A program made the position numbers and the translations under genes. Positions 44,384 through 51,863 of a stretch of 55,656 nucleotides of DNA are shown piece by piece (position 1 is the first letter of the stretch; each line of letters opens with the position of its first letter). The notes below the pieces were generated by a model. The model was not told the DNA's origin. It did no database searches and was given only the letters and a program-made list of their open reading frames with translations. Origin of the DNA: Bradyrhizobium sp. NAS80.1 (GTDB lineage Bacteria; Pseudomonadota; Alphaproteobacteria; Rhizobiales; Xanthobacteraceae); NCBI RefSeq assembly GCF_001908205.1, contig NZ_LGHL01000121.1:1-55656 (forward strand), read 5' to 3'.

Positions 44384-44489
44384 CCTCATCCTGAGGAGCG
44401 GCCCGAAGGTCGCATCTCGAAGGATGGCCCCATGCGATATCGGGGCCTTCATGGTTCGAGACGCGCGTTCCGCGCTTCTCACCGTGAGG
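44384..44489 (-). repeat. Palindromic repeat family B, copy 1
   Basis: Its outer arms are CCTCATCCTGAGGAGCG and a CTTCTCACCGTGAGG end; inner arms are ATCTCGAAGGATGGCCC and GGGGCCTTCATGGTTCGAGA. Its reverse complement matches 45493-45603 almost throughout. This is a well-known type of dispersed element in Bradyrhizobium and Rhodopseudomonas. It lies between the trypsin-like gene and the MoeB-like gene. Confidence 0.85.
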
Positions 44490-44527
44490 GTTGAAGGGCG
44501 AAGGGCCTGGTAGGAGGACGTACGACG

Positions 44528-45331
44528 ATGCTGAGCCCGGACGAACTCGAACGCTATGCCCGCCATATCGTGCTGCGCGATGTCGGCGGGCCGGGGCAGG
44601 CCGCGCTGAAGCAGGCCTCCGTGCTGGTGATCGGCGCCGGCGGGCTCGGTGCGCCGGCGCTGATGTATCTTGCCGCTGCCGGCGTCGGCACGCTCGGCGT
44701 GGTCGATGACGACGTGGTGTCGCTGTCCAACCTTCAGCGCCAGGTGATCCACACGACGCCCGATATCGGCCGCCACAAGGTCGAGAGCGCGGCGGAACGG
44801 ATCTCGGCGCTCAATCCGCATGTGCACTTCGTCGGCCATGCCACCTGGCTCAATGCCGACAATGCTCTGTCGCTGATCGGCGACTACGATCTCGTGCTCG
44901 ACGGCTCCGACAATTTCTCGACGCGTTATCTTGTCTCGGATGCCTGCTTCTTCGCGCAGAGGCCGCTGATCACGGCGGCGCTCGGCACCTTCGACGGCTC
45001 GCTCACCACCATCCGGGCGCATGAGAAGAACGAGCAGGGCGAGTTCAATCCAACCTATCGCTGCCTGTTTCCTGAGGCGCCGCCGCCCGGCACGGTGCCG
45101 GCCTGCGCCGAGGCCGGCGTCATGGGTGCGCTTGCGGGCGTGCTCGGCTCGATGATGGCGCTGGAAGCGATCCGCGAGATCGTCGGCTTTGGCGATGGCC
45201 TCGTCGGCCGTCTCCTGATGATCGATGCGCGCGCGATGCGCTTCGAGACGCTGCGCTACACGCGCGATCCGGCCAATCCGCTCAATGGCGATGGGCCCGT
45301 CATGACCGACCTCAGCGCCCATCGCACCTGA
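44528..45331 (+). CDS. MoeB/ThiF-type adenylyltransferase (HesA family)
   Basis: This 267-residue E1-like enzyme would adenylate the C-terminal Gly-Gly of a ubiquitin-like sulfur carrier such as MoaD or ThiS. The nucleotide loop is VLVIGAGGLGAPALMYLAAAG, the Arg/Asn site SLSNLQRQVIHTTPDIG, and LDGSDNFSTRYLVSDAC follows. The likely catalytic Cys is in VPACAEAGVMG. Zinc-binding CxxC pairs of classical MoeB are missing: TYRCLFPE has one Cys and the end RDPANPLNGD has none. No rhodanese domain is attached. AGGAGG precedes ATG. Confidence 0.9.
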   Translation: MLSPDELERYARHIVLRDVGGPGQAALKQASVLVIGAGGLGAPALMYLAAAGVGTLGVVDDDVVSLSNLQRQVIHTTPDIGRHKVESAAERISALNPHVHFVGHATWLNADNALSLIGDYDLVLDGSDNFSTRYLVSDACFFAQRPLITAALGTFDGSLTTIRAHEKNEQGEFNPTYRCLFPEAPPPGTVPACAEAGVMGALAGVLGSMMALEAIREIVGFGDGLVGRLLMIDARAMRFETLRYTRDPANPLNGDGPVMTDLSAHRT

Positions 45332-45410
45332 TTTGCGGTCCGTTACGTCGTGGCCGGCTTCTCGCTGTCGAGATGCGCCGTCTCCTCGGCCGCGTAGCGC
45401 GTGCCGGGGG

Positions 45411-45503
45411 CGCCAGACACCGCCCGCGCTGCGCGCCTTCATCGATTTCGTCACGGGCTGGCGCAAGCGCGAGACGCGCCAAGACACCGGATCCTCATGG
45501 TGA
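45411..45503 (+). pseudogene. Possible LysR-type regulator C-terminal remnant
   Basis: In frame the DNA reads QTPPALRAFIDFVTGWRKRE, then TRQDTGSSW and a stop at 45501-45503. The phrase PALRAFIDFV is typical of the last helix of LysR regulators. No N-terminal part is present and the end runs into a family B repeat. The match is short, so this is tentative. Confidence 0.35.
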
Positions 45504-45603
45504 GGAGCGCGCTTTTGCGCGCGTCTCGAACCATGCAGGCCCGGCTGATGCAGCTCGGCCATTCATCCTTCGAGACGCGCGTTCCGCGCTCCTCAGGATG
45601 AGG
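45493..45603 (+). repeat. Palindromic repeat family B, copy 2
   Basis: This begins CCTCATGGTGAGGAGCGCG and ends GCGCTCCTCAGGATGAGG, with inner GTCTCGAACCATGCAGGCCC and ATCCTTCGAGACGCGCG. It is the inverse-orientation partner of 44384-44489, so together they flank the MoeB-like gene. Confidence 0.88.
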
Positions 45604-45636
45604 AGCGGAGAGCTGGTCACGCAGCCGGTTGGAAAC

Positions 45637-46638
45637 TCAGAGCATGCTCGGCAGCACGCGATCCGGCGGCTTGTGCGCATCGAGGAAGGTGCGGATGTTG
45701 ATGATCACCTTCTCGCCCATTTCGACGCGGCCTTCGATCGTGGCTGAGCCCATATGCGGCAGCAGCGTCACCTTGCCGGCCTTGGCGAGCCGCACCAGCT
45801 TCGGATTGACCGCGGGCTCGTGCTCATAGACGTCGAGGCCGGCGCCGCCGATCTCGCCGCCTTCGATCAGCTTGATCAGCGTGTCCTCGTCGGTGACCGA
45901 GCCGCGCGCGGTGTTGACGATGTAGGCATCTTTCCGGATCAGCTTCAGCCGCCGCGCCGAAAGCAAATGATAAGTCGCGGGCGTGTGCGGACAGTTCACC
46001 GAGATGATGTCCATCCGCGCCAGCATCTGGTCGAGGCTTTCCCAATAGGTCGCGCCAAGTTCTTCGGCGATCTTCGGCGCGACGGGACGGCGGTTGTGAT
46101 AGTGAATCTGCAGGCCGAAGGCGCGGGCGCGGCGCGCGACCGCCTGGCCGATGCGGCCCATGCCGATGATGCCGAGGCGCTTGCCGCCGATGCGGTGACC
46201 GAGCATCCAGGTCGGCGACCAGCCTGCCCAGTGCTTTCCTTCCGTCAGGATCGAGGCGCCTTCGATCATCCGGCGCGGCACGGCCAGGATCAGCGCCATG
46301 GTCATGTCGGCGGTGTCTTCGGTGAGAACCTTCGGCGTATTGGTGACGGTGATGCCGCGGGCATGCGCCGCCTCGACATCGATATTGTCGACGCCGTTGC
46401 CGAAATTCGCGATCAAGCGGAGCTTGCAGTCGGGCTGGTTGACGATGTCGGCGGTGATGTTGTCGGTGACGGTTGGAACCAGCACGTCGGCAGTGCGCGC
46501 GGCCTCCGCGAGCTGCTCGGCCGACATCGGGGTGTCCTCGAGATTGATCCGCGCGTCGAACAGTTCGCGCATCCGCGTCTCGATGGAATCCGGCAGCTTG
46601 CGCGTCACGACGACGAGGGGCTTTTTCTTCACCGACAT
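45637..46638 (-). CDS. D-isomer 2-hydroxyacid dehydrogenase (glyoxylate/hydroxypyruvate reductase type)
   Basis: This 333-residue NAD(P)-dependent dehydrogenase probably reduces glyoxylate or hydroxypyruvate. The Rossmann motif is GKRLGIIGMGRIGQAVARRA. Substrate and catalytic residues are seen in NFGNGVDNIDVEAA (substrate loop), NTARGSVTDED (Arg), GGAGLDVYEHEP (Glu region) and LLPHMGSAT (catalytic His). Its length and NHRR-like HYHNRRPVAPK, with Arg after the dinucleotide fold, suggest NADP preference and the GyaR/GhrB branch. It is divergent from the SH3 gene across a 335-base gap. Confidence 0.88.
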   Translation of the reverse strand: MSVKKKPLVVVTRKLPDSIETRMRELFDARINLEDTPMSAEQLAEAARTADVLVPTVTDNITADIVNQPDCKLRLIANFGNGVDNIDVEAAHARGITVTNTPKVLTEDTADMTMALILAVPRRMIEGASILTEGKHWAGWSPTWMLGHRIGGKRLGIIGMGRIGQAVARRARAFGLQIHYHNRRPVAPKIAEELGATYWESLDQMLARMDIISVNCPHTPATYHLLSARRLKLIRKDAYIVNTARGSVTDEDTLIKLIEGGEIGGAGLDVYEHEPAVNPKLVRLAKAGKVTLLPHMGSATIEGRVEMGEKVIINIRTFLDAHKPPDRVLPSML

Positions 46639-46973
46639 GTCCTGCTCTCATGAGGCATCGCGAGCCGCCTCTGTCGCCAAAGGCCGGCCGTTCAGGCCTC
46701 ATTAACCCGGTTGTTCGACACTGCCCTTGCCGCGTCGTCCCCGGCGTTTCCTTCAAGCTCTCCCGACATTTCCGGCCGGAAAATCGGGACAAACTGGTTG
46801 TTCAAGTGTCCGTCCTCTCTAGCAGAAGGCCGGGCCAAGACAAGAACCACGGGTCTGGCTTGCGGATCCGGCTTCAGGAACACTCGCGTGGGGCGGGGCG
46901 GGGGCTTACGCGGCAGGTTTTGGACTTGGGGTGAGGACCGGGCTTGGCCGGATCCTCGACAGGAGACGGGTTG
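46639..46973. other. Divergent regulatory gap with a strong palindrome
   Basis: This is 335 bases between the hydroxyacid dehydrogenase and the SH3 gene. A perfect 14-bp palindrome TTTCCGG-CCGGAAA lies at 46769-46782, enclosed by TCCCGA (46761-46766) and TCGGGA (46784-46789). GGTTGTTC occurs twice, at 46709-46716 and 46796-46803. No gene or terminator was found. AGGAG near 46961 serves the SH3 gene. Confidence 0.5.
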
Positions 46974-47505
46974 ATGGCGTTGGGGCGTTTTTGTTCGGTG
47001 ATGGCGCTCGTTTGCACTTGGTTAAGCGCCTCGGTCAGCCCCGGGCATTCGGCGAAGGATAACACCCCCCCAGACCGCTAGCGGCCTGCCGGTGCCGCGC
47101 TATGTCAGCCTCAAGTCGGATCACGTGAACGTCCGCGCAGGTCCGACCAAGGACAATGACGTGGCCTGGGTCTACACCCGTTCAGGCCTGCCGGTCGAAA
47201 TCACTGCCGAGTTCGAGAACTGGCGCCGGGTGCGCGATTCCGAGGGTGCCGAGGGCTGGGTCTATCACTCCCTGCTGTCCGGCCGCCGCACCGCGGTCGT
47301 CACCATGAAGCACAAGGACGACCTCGCGCCGATCTACGACCGGGCCGATCCTGACAGCGCGGTTGCGGCCAAGCTCCAGGCCGGCGTCGTGACGCAGGTG
47401 AAGAAGTGCGCCGCAAATTGGTGCCGCGTCACCGGCAACGGTTTTGACGGCTGGATCCAGCAGGAACGTCTCTGGGGCGTGTACTCGGACGAGCAGGTCA
47501 ATTGA
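46974..47505 (+). pseudogene. Exported SH3-domain protein interrupted by a frameshift
   Basis: From ATG 46974 (AGGAG upstream) the frame encodes a signal peptide, MALGRFCSVMALVCTWLSAS, then HSAKDNTPPDR and a stop at 47079. The next phase, open from 47026, then encodes LPVPRYVSLKSDHVNVRAGP and two bacterial SH3 domains (VNVRAGPTKDNDVAWVY and VKKCAANWCRVTGNGFDGWI) up to 47505. Removing one C from the C7 tract at 47065-47071 joins signal peptide and domains perfectly. The alternative GTG start at 47092 would lack any export signal. Either the gene is a recent pseudogene, or the tract is misread or variable. Such proteins bind peptidoglycan or other envelope targets. Confidence 0.82.
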
Positions 47506-47571
47506 CGCCGTAAACGACAATGGCCGCGATAACCCGGCCATGACGATCAAATCAGCAATTTGGGATCGATC

Positions 47572-48063
47572 TCAGCGCTTCTTGCGCAGACGCACGACCA
47601 TGTCGATGCGGGCGATCTCATAGCCCTCGGGCACCTCCGGCATCTTGGACAGCGCCAGATGCGGATCCTCGATGTCGACCAGCTCGTGGCTGTTCTCGAG
47701 GTAATAGTGGTGGTGGGTGGTGACGTTGGTGTCGAAATAGGTCTTGGTGCCGTCGACGCTGACCTGGCGGAGCAGACCAGCATCGGTGAGCTGGTTCAGC
47801 GTGTTGTAGACGGTCGCCAGCGAGACCGGAACTTTGGCCAGCGTCGCTTCCTCGTACAGCATTTCAGCCGTGAGGTGGCGTGCGCCCTTGCCAAACAAGA
47901 GCCAGCCGAGCGCCATGCGCTGGCGGGTCGGTCGGAGCCCCGCGGACTGGAGCATTTCGTTGACGTCGTGCCAAGGGCAGCCGGTCAAGGCCGGCTGGCG
48001 GCCGGTCAGGAGGGCTGCAGAATGGACGTCGTCGTCGCGATGGGGCGCGGTATTCTCGCTCAT
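47572..48063 (-). CDS. irr: Iron response regulator Irr (Fur family)
   Basis: This 163-residue Fur-family regulator controls heme synthesis and iron uptake genes in rhizobia and is degraded when heme binds. The heme regulatory motif GCPWHDV includes Cys29-Pro30, and the second heme/metal site is His117-His119 in THHHYYLEN. The winged helix has AGLRPTRQRMALGWLL and VSLATVYNTLNQLTDAGLL. Length and both motifs match Bradyrhizobium japonicum Irr exactly as I remember it. I chose ATG at 48063; the longer frame begins in the promoter. It is divergent from fabA. Confidence 0.97.
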   Translation of the reverse strand: MSENTAPHRDDDVHSAALLTGRQPALTGCPWHDVNEMLQSAGLRPTRQRMALGWLLFGKGARHLTAEMLYEEATLAKVPVSLATVYNTLNQLTDAGLLRQVSVDGTKTYFDTNVTTHHHYYLENSHELVDIEDPHLALSKMPEVPEGYEIARIDMVVRLRKKR

Positions 48064-48101
48064 TTCCAGATTTCGGGCACGCGTGGACACTATCGACCTG
48101 C

Positions 48102-48130
48102 AATATAAGAACAGAAAGATGCAGATGCAA
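48102..48130 (-). promoter_or_regulatory. Probable sigma-70-type promoter of irr
   Basis: On the minus strand TTGCAT (48130-48125) is followed after exactly 17 bases by TATATT (48107-48102). It lies about 40 bases upstream of the irr start. The spacing and both hexamers fit a housekeeping promoter. Confidence 0.6.
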
Positions 48131-48412
48131 GTTTCTCGCAACTAGAGGGGTTCTAATCAGGCCTGGAACCGGGCGAGGACCCCGTCATTTTACCTTCATG
48201 AGAGCGCTTTGCCGCCGAAATGGCCTGTGTTAGAGAGCGCGCGGTTCCGCTTAGCCGATTTTGGCGCGGCCGGGTATTGAGGCCTGGTTCGCGGTCCATC
48301 GGGCTCTCGGCATTCGCGCCTGACGACGGCAATTGACGTTGCTTTCCGAGCCGAACGGGGCCCATTTTTGCCAGAAACGCCGCTCAACCGGGGTTAAAAT
48401 AGAGGCTTCCGC
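48131..48412. other. Divergent irr-fabA regulatory gap
   Basis: These 282 bases beyond the irr promoter should hold the fabA promoter. A TAAAAT hexamer at about 48393 and an AGAGG ribosome site precede the fabA ATG. I could not find a convincing paired -35, a FabR- or Irr-type operator, or a small RNA. Confidence 0.35.
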
Positions 48413-48934
48413 ATGCTGAACAGGCGCAACGGTTACGAATACGAAGATCTGCTGACATGTGCTCGCGGCGAGATGTTCGGTCCGGGCAATGCCCAGCTGC
48501 CGCTGCCGCCGATGCTCATGTTCGACCGCATCACGGAAATCACCGACACCGGCGGCGAGTTCGGCAAGGGGCTGGTGCGGGCCGAGCTCGATGTGAAGCC
48601 CGATCTCTGGTTTTTCGGCTGCCACTTCAAGAACGATCCGGTGATGCCGGGCTGCCTCGGCCTCGATGCGCTGTGGCAAATGGTCGGCTTTTATCTGGGC
48701 TGGATCGGGGGCGAAGGTCGCGGTCGCGCGCTTGGCCTGAACGAGCTGAAGTTCAGCGGCCAGGTGCTGCCCGAGGCCCGCAAGGTTGTGTACAACGTCG
48801 ATATCAAGCGCGTGATGCGTTCAAAGCTCGTGCTCGGTATCGCCGACGGGTGGCTTTCGGTCGATGACCAGATTATCTATCGCGCCAAGGACTTGAAGGT
48901 CGGCTTGTTCAAGCAGGGCACAAGCCTGGGCTAA
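48413..48934 (+). CDS. fabA: 3-Hydroxydecanoyl-ACP dehydratase/isomerase
   Basis: This 173-residue hot-dog-fold enzyme dehydrates 3-hydroxydecanoyl-ACP and isomerises the trans-2 product to cis-3, introducing the double bond of unsaturated fatty acids without oxygen. The active-site His is in FGCHFKNDPVMPGCLGLDAL, with the partner Asp following. The N-terminus MLNRRNGYEYEDLLTCARG is typical. fabB follows 55 bases downstream, making the classical fabAB pair. Confidence 0.97.
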   Translation: MLNRRNGYEYEDLLTCARGEMFGPGNAQLPLPPMLMFDRITEITDTGGEFGKGLVRAELDVKPDLWFFGCHFKNDPVMPGCLGLDALWQMVGFYLGWIGGEGRGRALGLNELKFSGQVLPEARKVVYNVDIKRVMRSKLVLGIADGWLSVDDQIIYRAKDLKVGLFKQGTSLG

Positions 48935-48989
48935 GCGCATTACCAACAAGGCGCATCACCAGGAAGACAACGATTTAGGCGAGGCTGTC

Positions 48990-50213
48990 ATGAGGCGGGT
49001 TGTGGTCACCGGGATGGGCATCGTCTCGTCCATCGGAAACAACACCCAGGAAGTGCTTGCGAGCCTTCACGAGGCGAAGTCGGGCATTTCGCGGGCTGAG
49101 AAATATGCCGAGCTCGGCTTCCGTTCGCAGGTGCAAGGTGCGCCGACGCTTGATCCAGCAACCGTCGTCGACCGTCGCGCCATGCGTTTCCTCGGTCAGG
49201 GCGCGGCGTGGAATCACATTGCGATGGAGCAGGCGATCCAGGACTCCGGTCTGTCACCTGAAGAAGTCTCCAATATCCGCACCGGTATCATCATGGGCTC
49301 CGGCGGCCCGTCCGCCCGTACCATCGTCGAATCCGCCGACATCACCCGCACCAAGGGCCCAAAGCGCGTCGGACCGTTTGCAGTGCCGAAGGCGATGTCG
49401 TCCACCGCCTCCGCGACGCTCGCGACCTGGTTCAAGATCAAGGGCGTGAACTATTCGATCTCCTCGGCCTGCGCGACGTCGAACCACTGCGTCGGCAACG
49501 CCTATGAGACGATCCAGATCGGCAAGCAGGACGTCATCTTCGCCGGCGGCTGCGAGGAACTGGACTGGTCGCTGTCGGTGCTGTTCGACGCGATGGGCGC
49601 GATGTCCTCGAAATACAATGACACTCCCGCCACGGCCTCGCGCCCCTACGACGTCAACCGCGACGGTTTTGTCATTGCCGGCGGTGCCGGCGTGCTGGTG
49701 CTGGAAGAGCTCGAGCACGCCAAGGCGCGTGGCGCGCGCATCTACGGCGAGATCGTCGGCTACGGCGCGACGTCGGACGGCTACGACATGGTCGCGCCAT
49801 CAGGTGAAGGCGCCGAGCGCTGCATGCGCATGGCGTTGTCGACGGTGAAGACCAAGGTCGACTACATCAATCCGCACGCGACCTCGACCCCCGCCGGCGA
49901 TCCGCCGGAGATCGACGCGCTGCGGCGGGTGTTCGGCGCCGGCGAGAAGTGCCCGCCGATCTCGGCGACCAAGGCGCTGACCGGCCACTCGCTGGGCGCG
50001 ACCGGTGTGCAGGAAGCGATCTACTCGCTGCTGATGATGAACAACGGCTTCATCTGCGAGAGCGCGCACATCCAGGAACTCGATCCCGTGTTCGCCGACA
50101 TGCCGATCGTGCGCAAGCGCATCGACAACGCCAAGATCGGCACCGTGCTGTCGAACTCCTTCGGCTTCGGCGGCACCAACGCGACGCTGGTGTTCAGCCG
50201 GCTGGATGTGTGA
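48990..50213 (+). CDS. fabB: 3-Oxoacyl-ACP synthase I
   Basis: This 407-residue condensing enzyme elongates the cis-3-decenoyl product of FabA, committing it to unsaturated fatty acids. The catalytic Cys is in SISSACATSNHCVGNAYE. The two His are in NPHATSTPAGDPPE and KALTGHSLGATG; FGFGGTNATLVF closes the family signature. A GAGG ribosome site precedes ATG. It stands between fabA and fabI in one direction. Confidence 0.96.
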   Translation: MRRVVVTGMGIVSSIGNNTQEVLASLHEAKSGISRAEKYAELGFRSQVQGAPTLDPATVVDRRAMRFLGQGAAWNHIAMEQAIQDSGLSPEEVSNIRTGIIMGSGGPSARTIVESADITRTKGPKRVGPFAVPKAMSSTASATLATWFKIKGVNYSISSACATSNHCVGNAYETIQIGKQDVIFAGGCEELDWSLSVLFDAMGAMSSKYNDTPATASRPYDVNRDGFVIAGGAGVLVLEELEHAKARGARIYGEIVGYGATSDGYDMVAPSGEGAERCMRMALSTVKTKVDYINPHATSTPAGDPPEIDALRRVFGAGEKCPPISATKALTGHSLGATGVQEAIYSLLMMNNGFICESAHIQELDPVFADMPIVRKRIDNAKIGTVLSNSFGFGGTNATLVFSRLDV

Positions 50214-50225
50214 TCTCTGACTTTG

Positions 50226-50343
50226 TCATGCCCCGCGAAAGCGGGGCATCCAGTACGCCGCGGCTTCTCTATTTATCACGACCGTCTCTGGAATACTGGA
50301 TCGCCCGCCTCGGTGCGCAGCGCGCACAAGACGGGCGATGACG
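50226..50343. repeat. Dispersed palindromic repeat family C
   Basis: It contains a GCCCCGC/GCGGGGC hairpin at its left end, the phrases CATCCAGTACGCCGCGGC and GGAATACTGGATCGCCCGCC, and the end GGGCGATGACG. CCAGTA/TACTGG and related arms pair over its length. This type is a frequent intergenic repeat in Bradyrhizobium. It separates fabB from fabI, and an in-frame ATG at 50338 belongs to it rather than to fabI. Confidence 0.75.
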
Positions 50344-50367
50344 TCGAGAATAGGAGCGACGGCTGCA

Positions 50368-51168
50368 ATGCAAGAACTGATGAAAGGCAAGCGCGGTCTG
50401 ATCATGGGCATCGCCAATGATCATTCGATCGCGTGGGGCATGGCGAAGACGCTGCATGCCCATGGCGCCGAGCTTGCCTTCACCTTCCAGGGCGAGGCGC
50501 TCGGCAAGCGGGTCAAGCCGCTGGCGGAATCGCTCGGCGTTGATCTGGTGCTGCCTTGCGACGTCGAGGACATCGCCAGCGTCGACGCGACCTTCGCTGC
50601 GCTCCGCGAGAAATGGGGCCGCCTCGATTTCGTGATCCACGCGATCGGCTTCGCCGACAAGAACGAGCTGAAGGGTCGCTACGCCGACACCAGCCGCGAG
50701 AACTTTTCGCGGACCATGGTGATCTCCTGCTTCTCGTTTACGGAGGTCGCAAAACGCGCCGCCGAGCTGATGACGGAGGGCGGCAGCATGATCACGCTGA
50801 CCTTCGGCGCCTCGGAGCGCGCGATGCCGAATTACAACGTCATGGGCGTAGCCAAGGCGGCACTTGAAGCCTCCGTGCGCTATCTCGCCTCCGATTTCGG
50901 GCCGCGCGGCATCCGCGTCAACGCGGTTTCCGCGGGCCCCATCCGCACGCTCGCCGGCTCCGGCATCGGCGAGGCGCGCGCGATGTTCGCCTTCATGCAA
51001 AAGCATTCGCCGCTACGCCGCGGTGTCACGCTCGACCAGCTCGGCGGCTCGGCGCTGTATCTTTTGTCGGACCTCTCCGGCGGCGTGACCGGCGAGATCC
51101 ACTATGTCGATTCCGGCTACAACATCATCCTGATGCCGAAGCCGGACGATTTGAAGACTCCGGACTAG
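50368..51168 (+). CDS. fabI: Enoyl-ACP reductase FabI
   Basis: This 266-residue NADH-dependent reductase completes each elongation cycle of fatty acid synthesis. It has the FabI-type nucleotide motif GLIMGIANDHSIAWGMAKTL, and the catalytic Y-x6-K in PNYNVMGVAKAALEAS. At the place of Escherichia coli Tyr146 this protein has Phe (TFGASERAMPNY). The C-terminal GGVTGEIHYVDSGYNIILM is typical. I chose ATG at 50368 because AGGAG lies upstream; the ATG at 50338 is part of a repeat. Bradyrhizobia usually carry more than one FabI, so this may be one of a pair. Confidence 0.93.
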   Translation: MQELMKGKRGLIMGIANDHSIAWGMAKTLHAHGAELAFTFQGEALGKRVKPLAESLGVDLVLPCDVEDIASVDATFAALREKWGRLDFVIHAIGFADKNELKGRYADTSRENFSRTMVISCFSFTEVAKRAAELMTEGGSMITLTFGASERAMPNYNVMGVAKAALEASVRYLASDFGPRGIRVNAVSAGPIRTLAGSGIGEARAMFAFMQKHSPLRRGVTLDQLGGSALYLLSDLSGGVTGEIHYVDSGYNIILMPKPDDLKTPD

Positions 51169-51270
51169 AGCCATTTCCGTTCCGATGGAACCGGAACGGG
51201 GCTCTAGATTCTTGTTTTGACGCGTTTTCTTTGCGCGAACCGGTATCCACTTCGCTCGAAAACGCTCTAA
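51167..51270. repeat. Dispersed repeat family D after fabI
   Basis: The first part, 51167-51205, is an inverted repeat with AGAGCC/GGCTCT outer arms and TTCCGTTCC-GAT-GGAACCGGAA inner arms. The second part, to 51270, has the widespread rhizobial phrase TTTGCGCGAACCGGTATCCA and ends CGAAAACGCTCTA. It overlaps the fabI stop codon by two bases and may act as its terminator. Confidence 0.75.
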
Positions 51271-51863
51271 CCCGCCGCGATCTTCTCCGCACGCTGGAAC
51301 GCCGGCCGCGCCATGCAACGCGCGAGATAGGCATCGAATGCCGGGCGCGACGGCACCATCTTGAACAGGCGCACCGCGAAATTCAGGCCTGAGCCGACCG
51401 TGATGTCGGCAGCGGAAAACTCCTCGCCGAGTATCCACGGTCCCTTCGCGAGCGCGGCTTCCAGCACGTCGAAGACCTGTGTGGCGCTGCCCCAGGCCGC
51501 GGTCGACGCCGGCACCTCGATCTTGGTGAAGATCTGGATGATGGCAGGCTCGATGCAGCTCGGCGAGAAGAGCAGCCATTGCAGATAGCGCGCGCGCCGC
51601 GGATCGGTCGCGGGCGGTGCAAGCTTCGTCTCGGGATAGCGATCGGCGATGTAAGCGCAGATCGCGGCAGCTTCGCCCAGCGCAGCATCGCCGTCGCTGA
51701 GTGCCGGCACCTTGCCCATCGGATTGATCTTGAGGAAATCCGGCGCCTTCTGCGCGCCGGTCGAGATGTCGGTCAGCACGCGCTCATAGGGAAGGCCGCT
51801 TTCCTCCATCAGCCACAGCGTCGTGAACGAGCGCGAGCGGGGCGACCAATAGAGCTTGATCAT
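51267..51863 (-). CDS. Glutathione S-transferase family protein
   Basis: This 198-residue protein has an N-terminal thioredoxin-like domain (MIKLYWSPRSRSFTTLWLME, with Ser in the position of the activating residue; later INPMGKVPAL and DGDAALGEAAAICAYI) and a helical C-terminal domain with the N-capping motif PWILGEEFSAADITVGSGL. It would conjugate glutathione to electrophiles or act in redox repair; the substrate is unknown. Its stop lies in a family D repeat, and its start overlaps the preceding acetyltransferase by four bases. Confidence 0.88.
   Translation of the reverse strand: MIKLYWSPRSRSFTTLWLMEESGLPYERVLTDISTGAQKAPDFLKINPMGKVPALSDGDAALGEAAAICAYIADRYPETKLAPPATDPRRARYLQWLLFSPSCIEPAIIQIFTKIEVPASTAAWGSATQVFDVLEAALAKGPWILGEEFSAADITVGSGLNFAVRLFKMVPSRPAFDAYLARCMARPAFQRAEKIAAG

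Larger units (their letters stand above)
45332..45636. other. Gene-free region with coding debris and a repeat
   Basis: This is 305 bases. On the minus strand a frame ending at about 45342 reads PGTRYAAEETAHLDSEKPATT and stops, like the C-terminus of a lost gene. On the plus strand 45411-45503 looks like a LysR C-terminal fragment. The family B repeat follows at 45493-45603. It looks like an old rearrangement junction. Confidence 0.4.

Noticed and set aside
44378..45562. 394-codon minus-strand open frame over the MoeB-like gene
   Set aside because: It is antisense to a gene with clear catalytic motifs; most of it has shadow composition. Only its C-terminal neighbourhood in another frame was kept, as possible debris.
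50338..50367. Ten-codon extension of FabI
   Set aside because: The ATG belongs to the end of a dispersed repeat and has no ribosome site.
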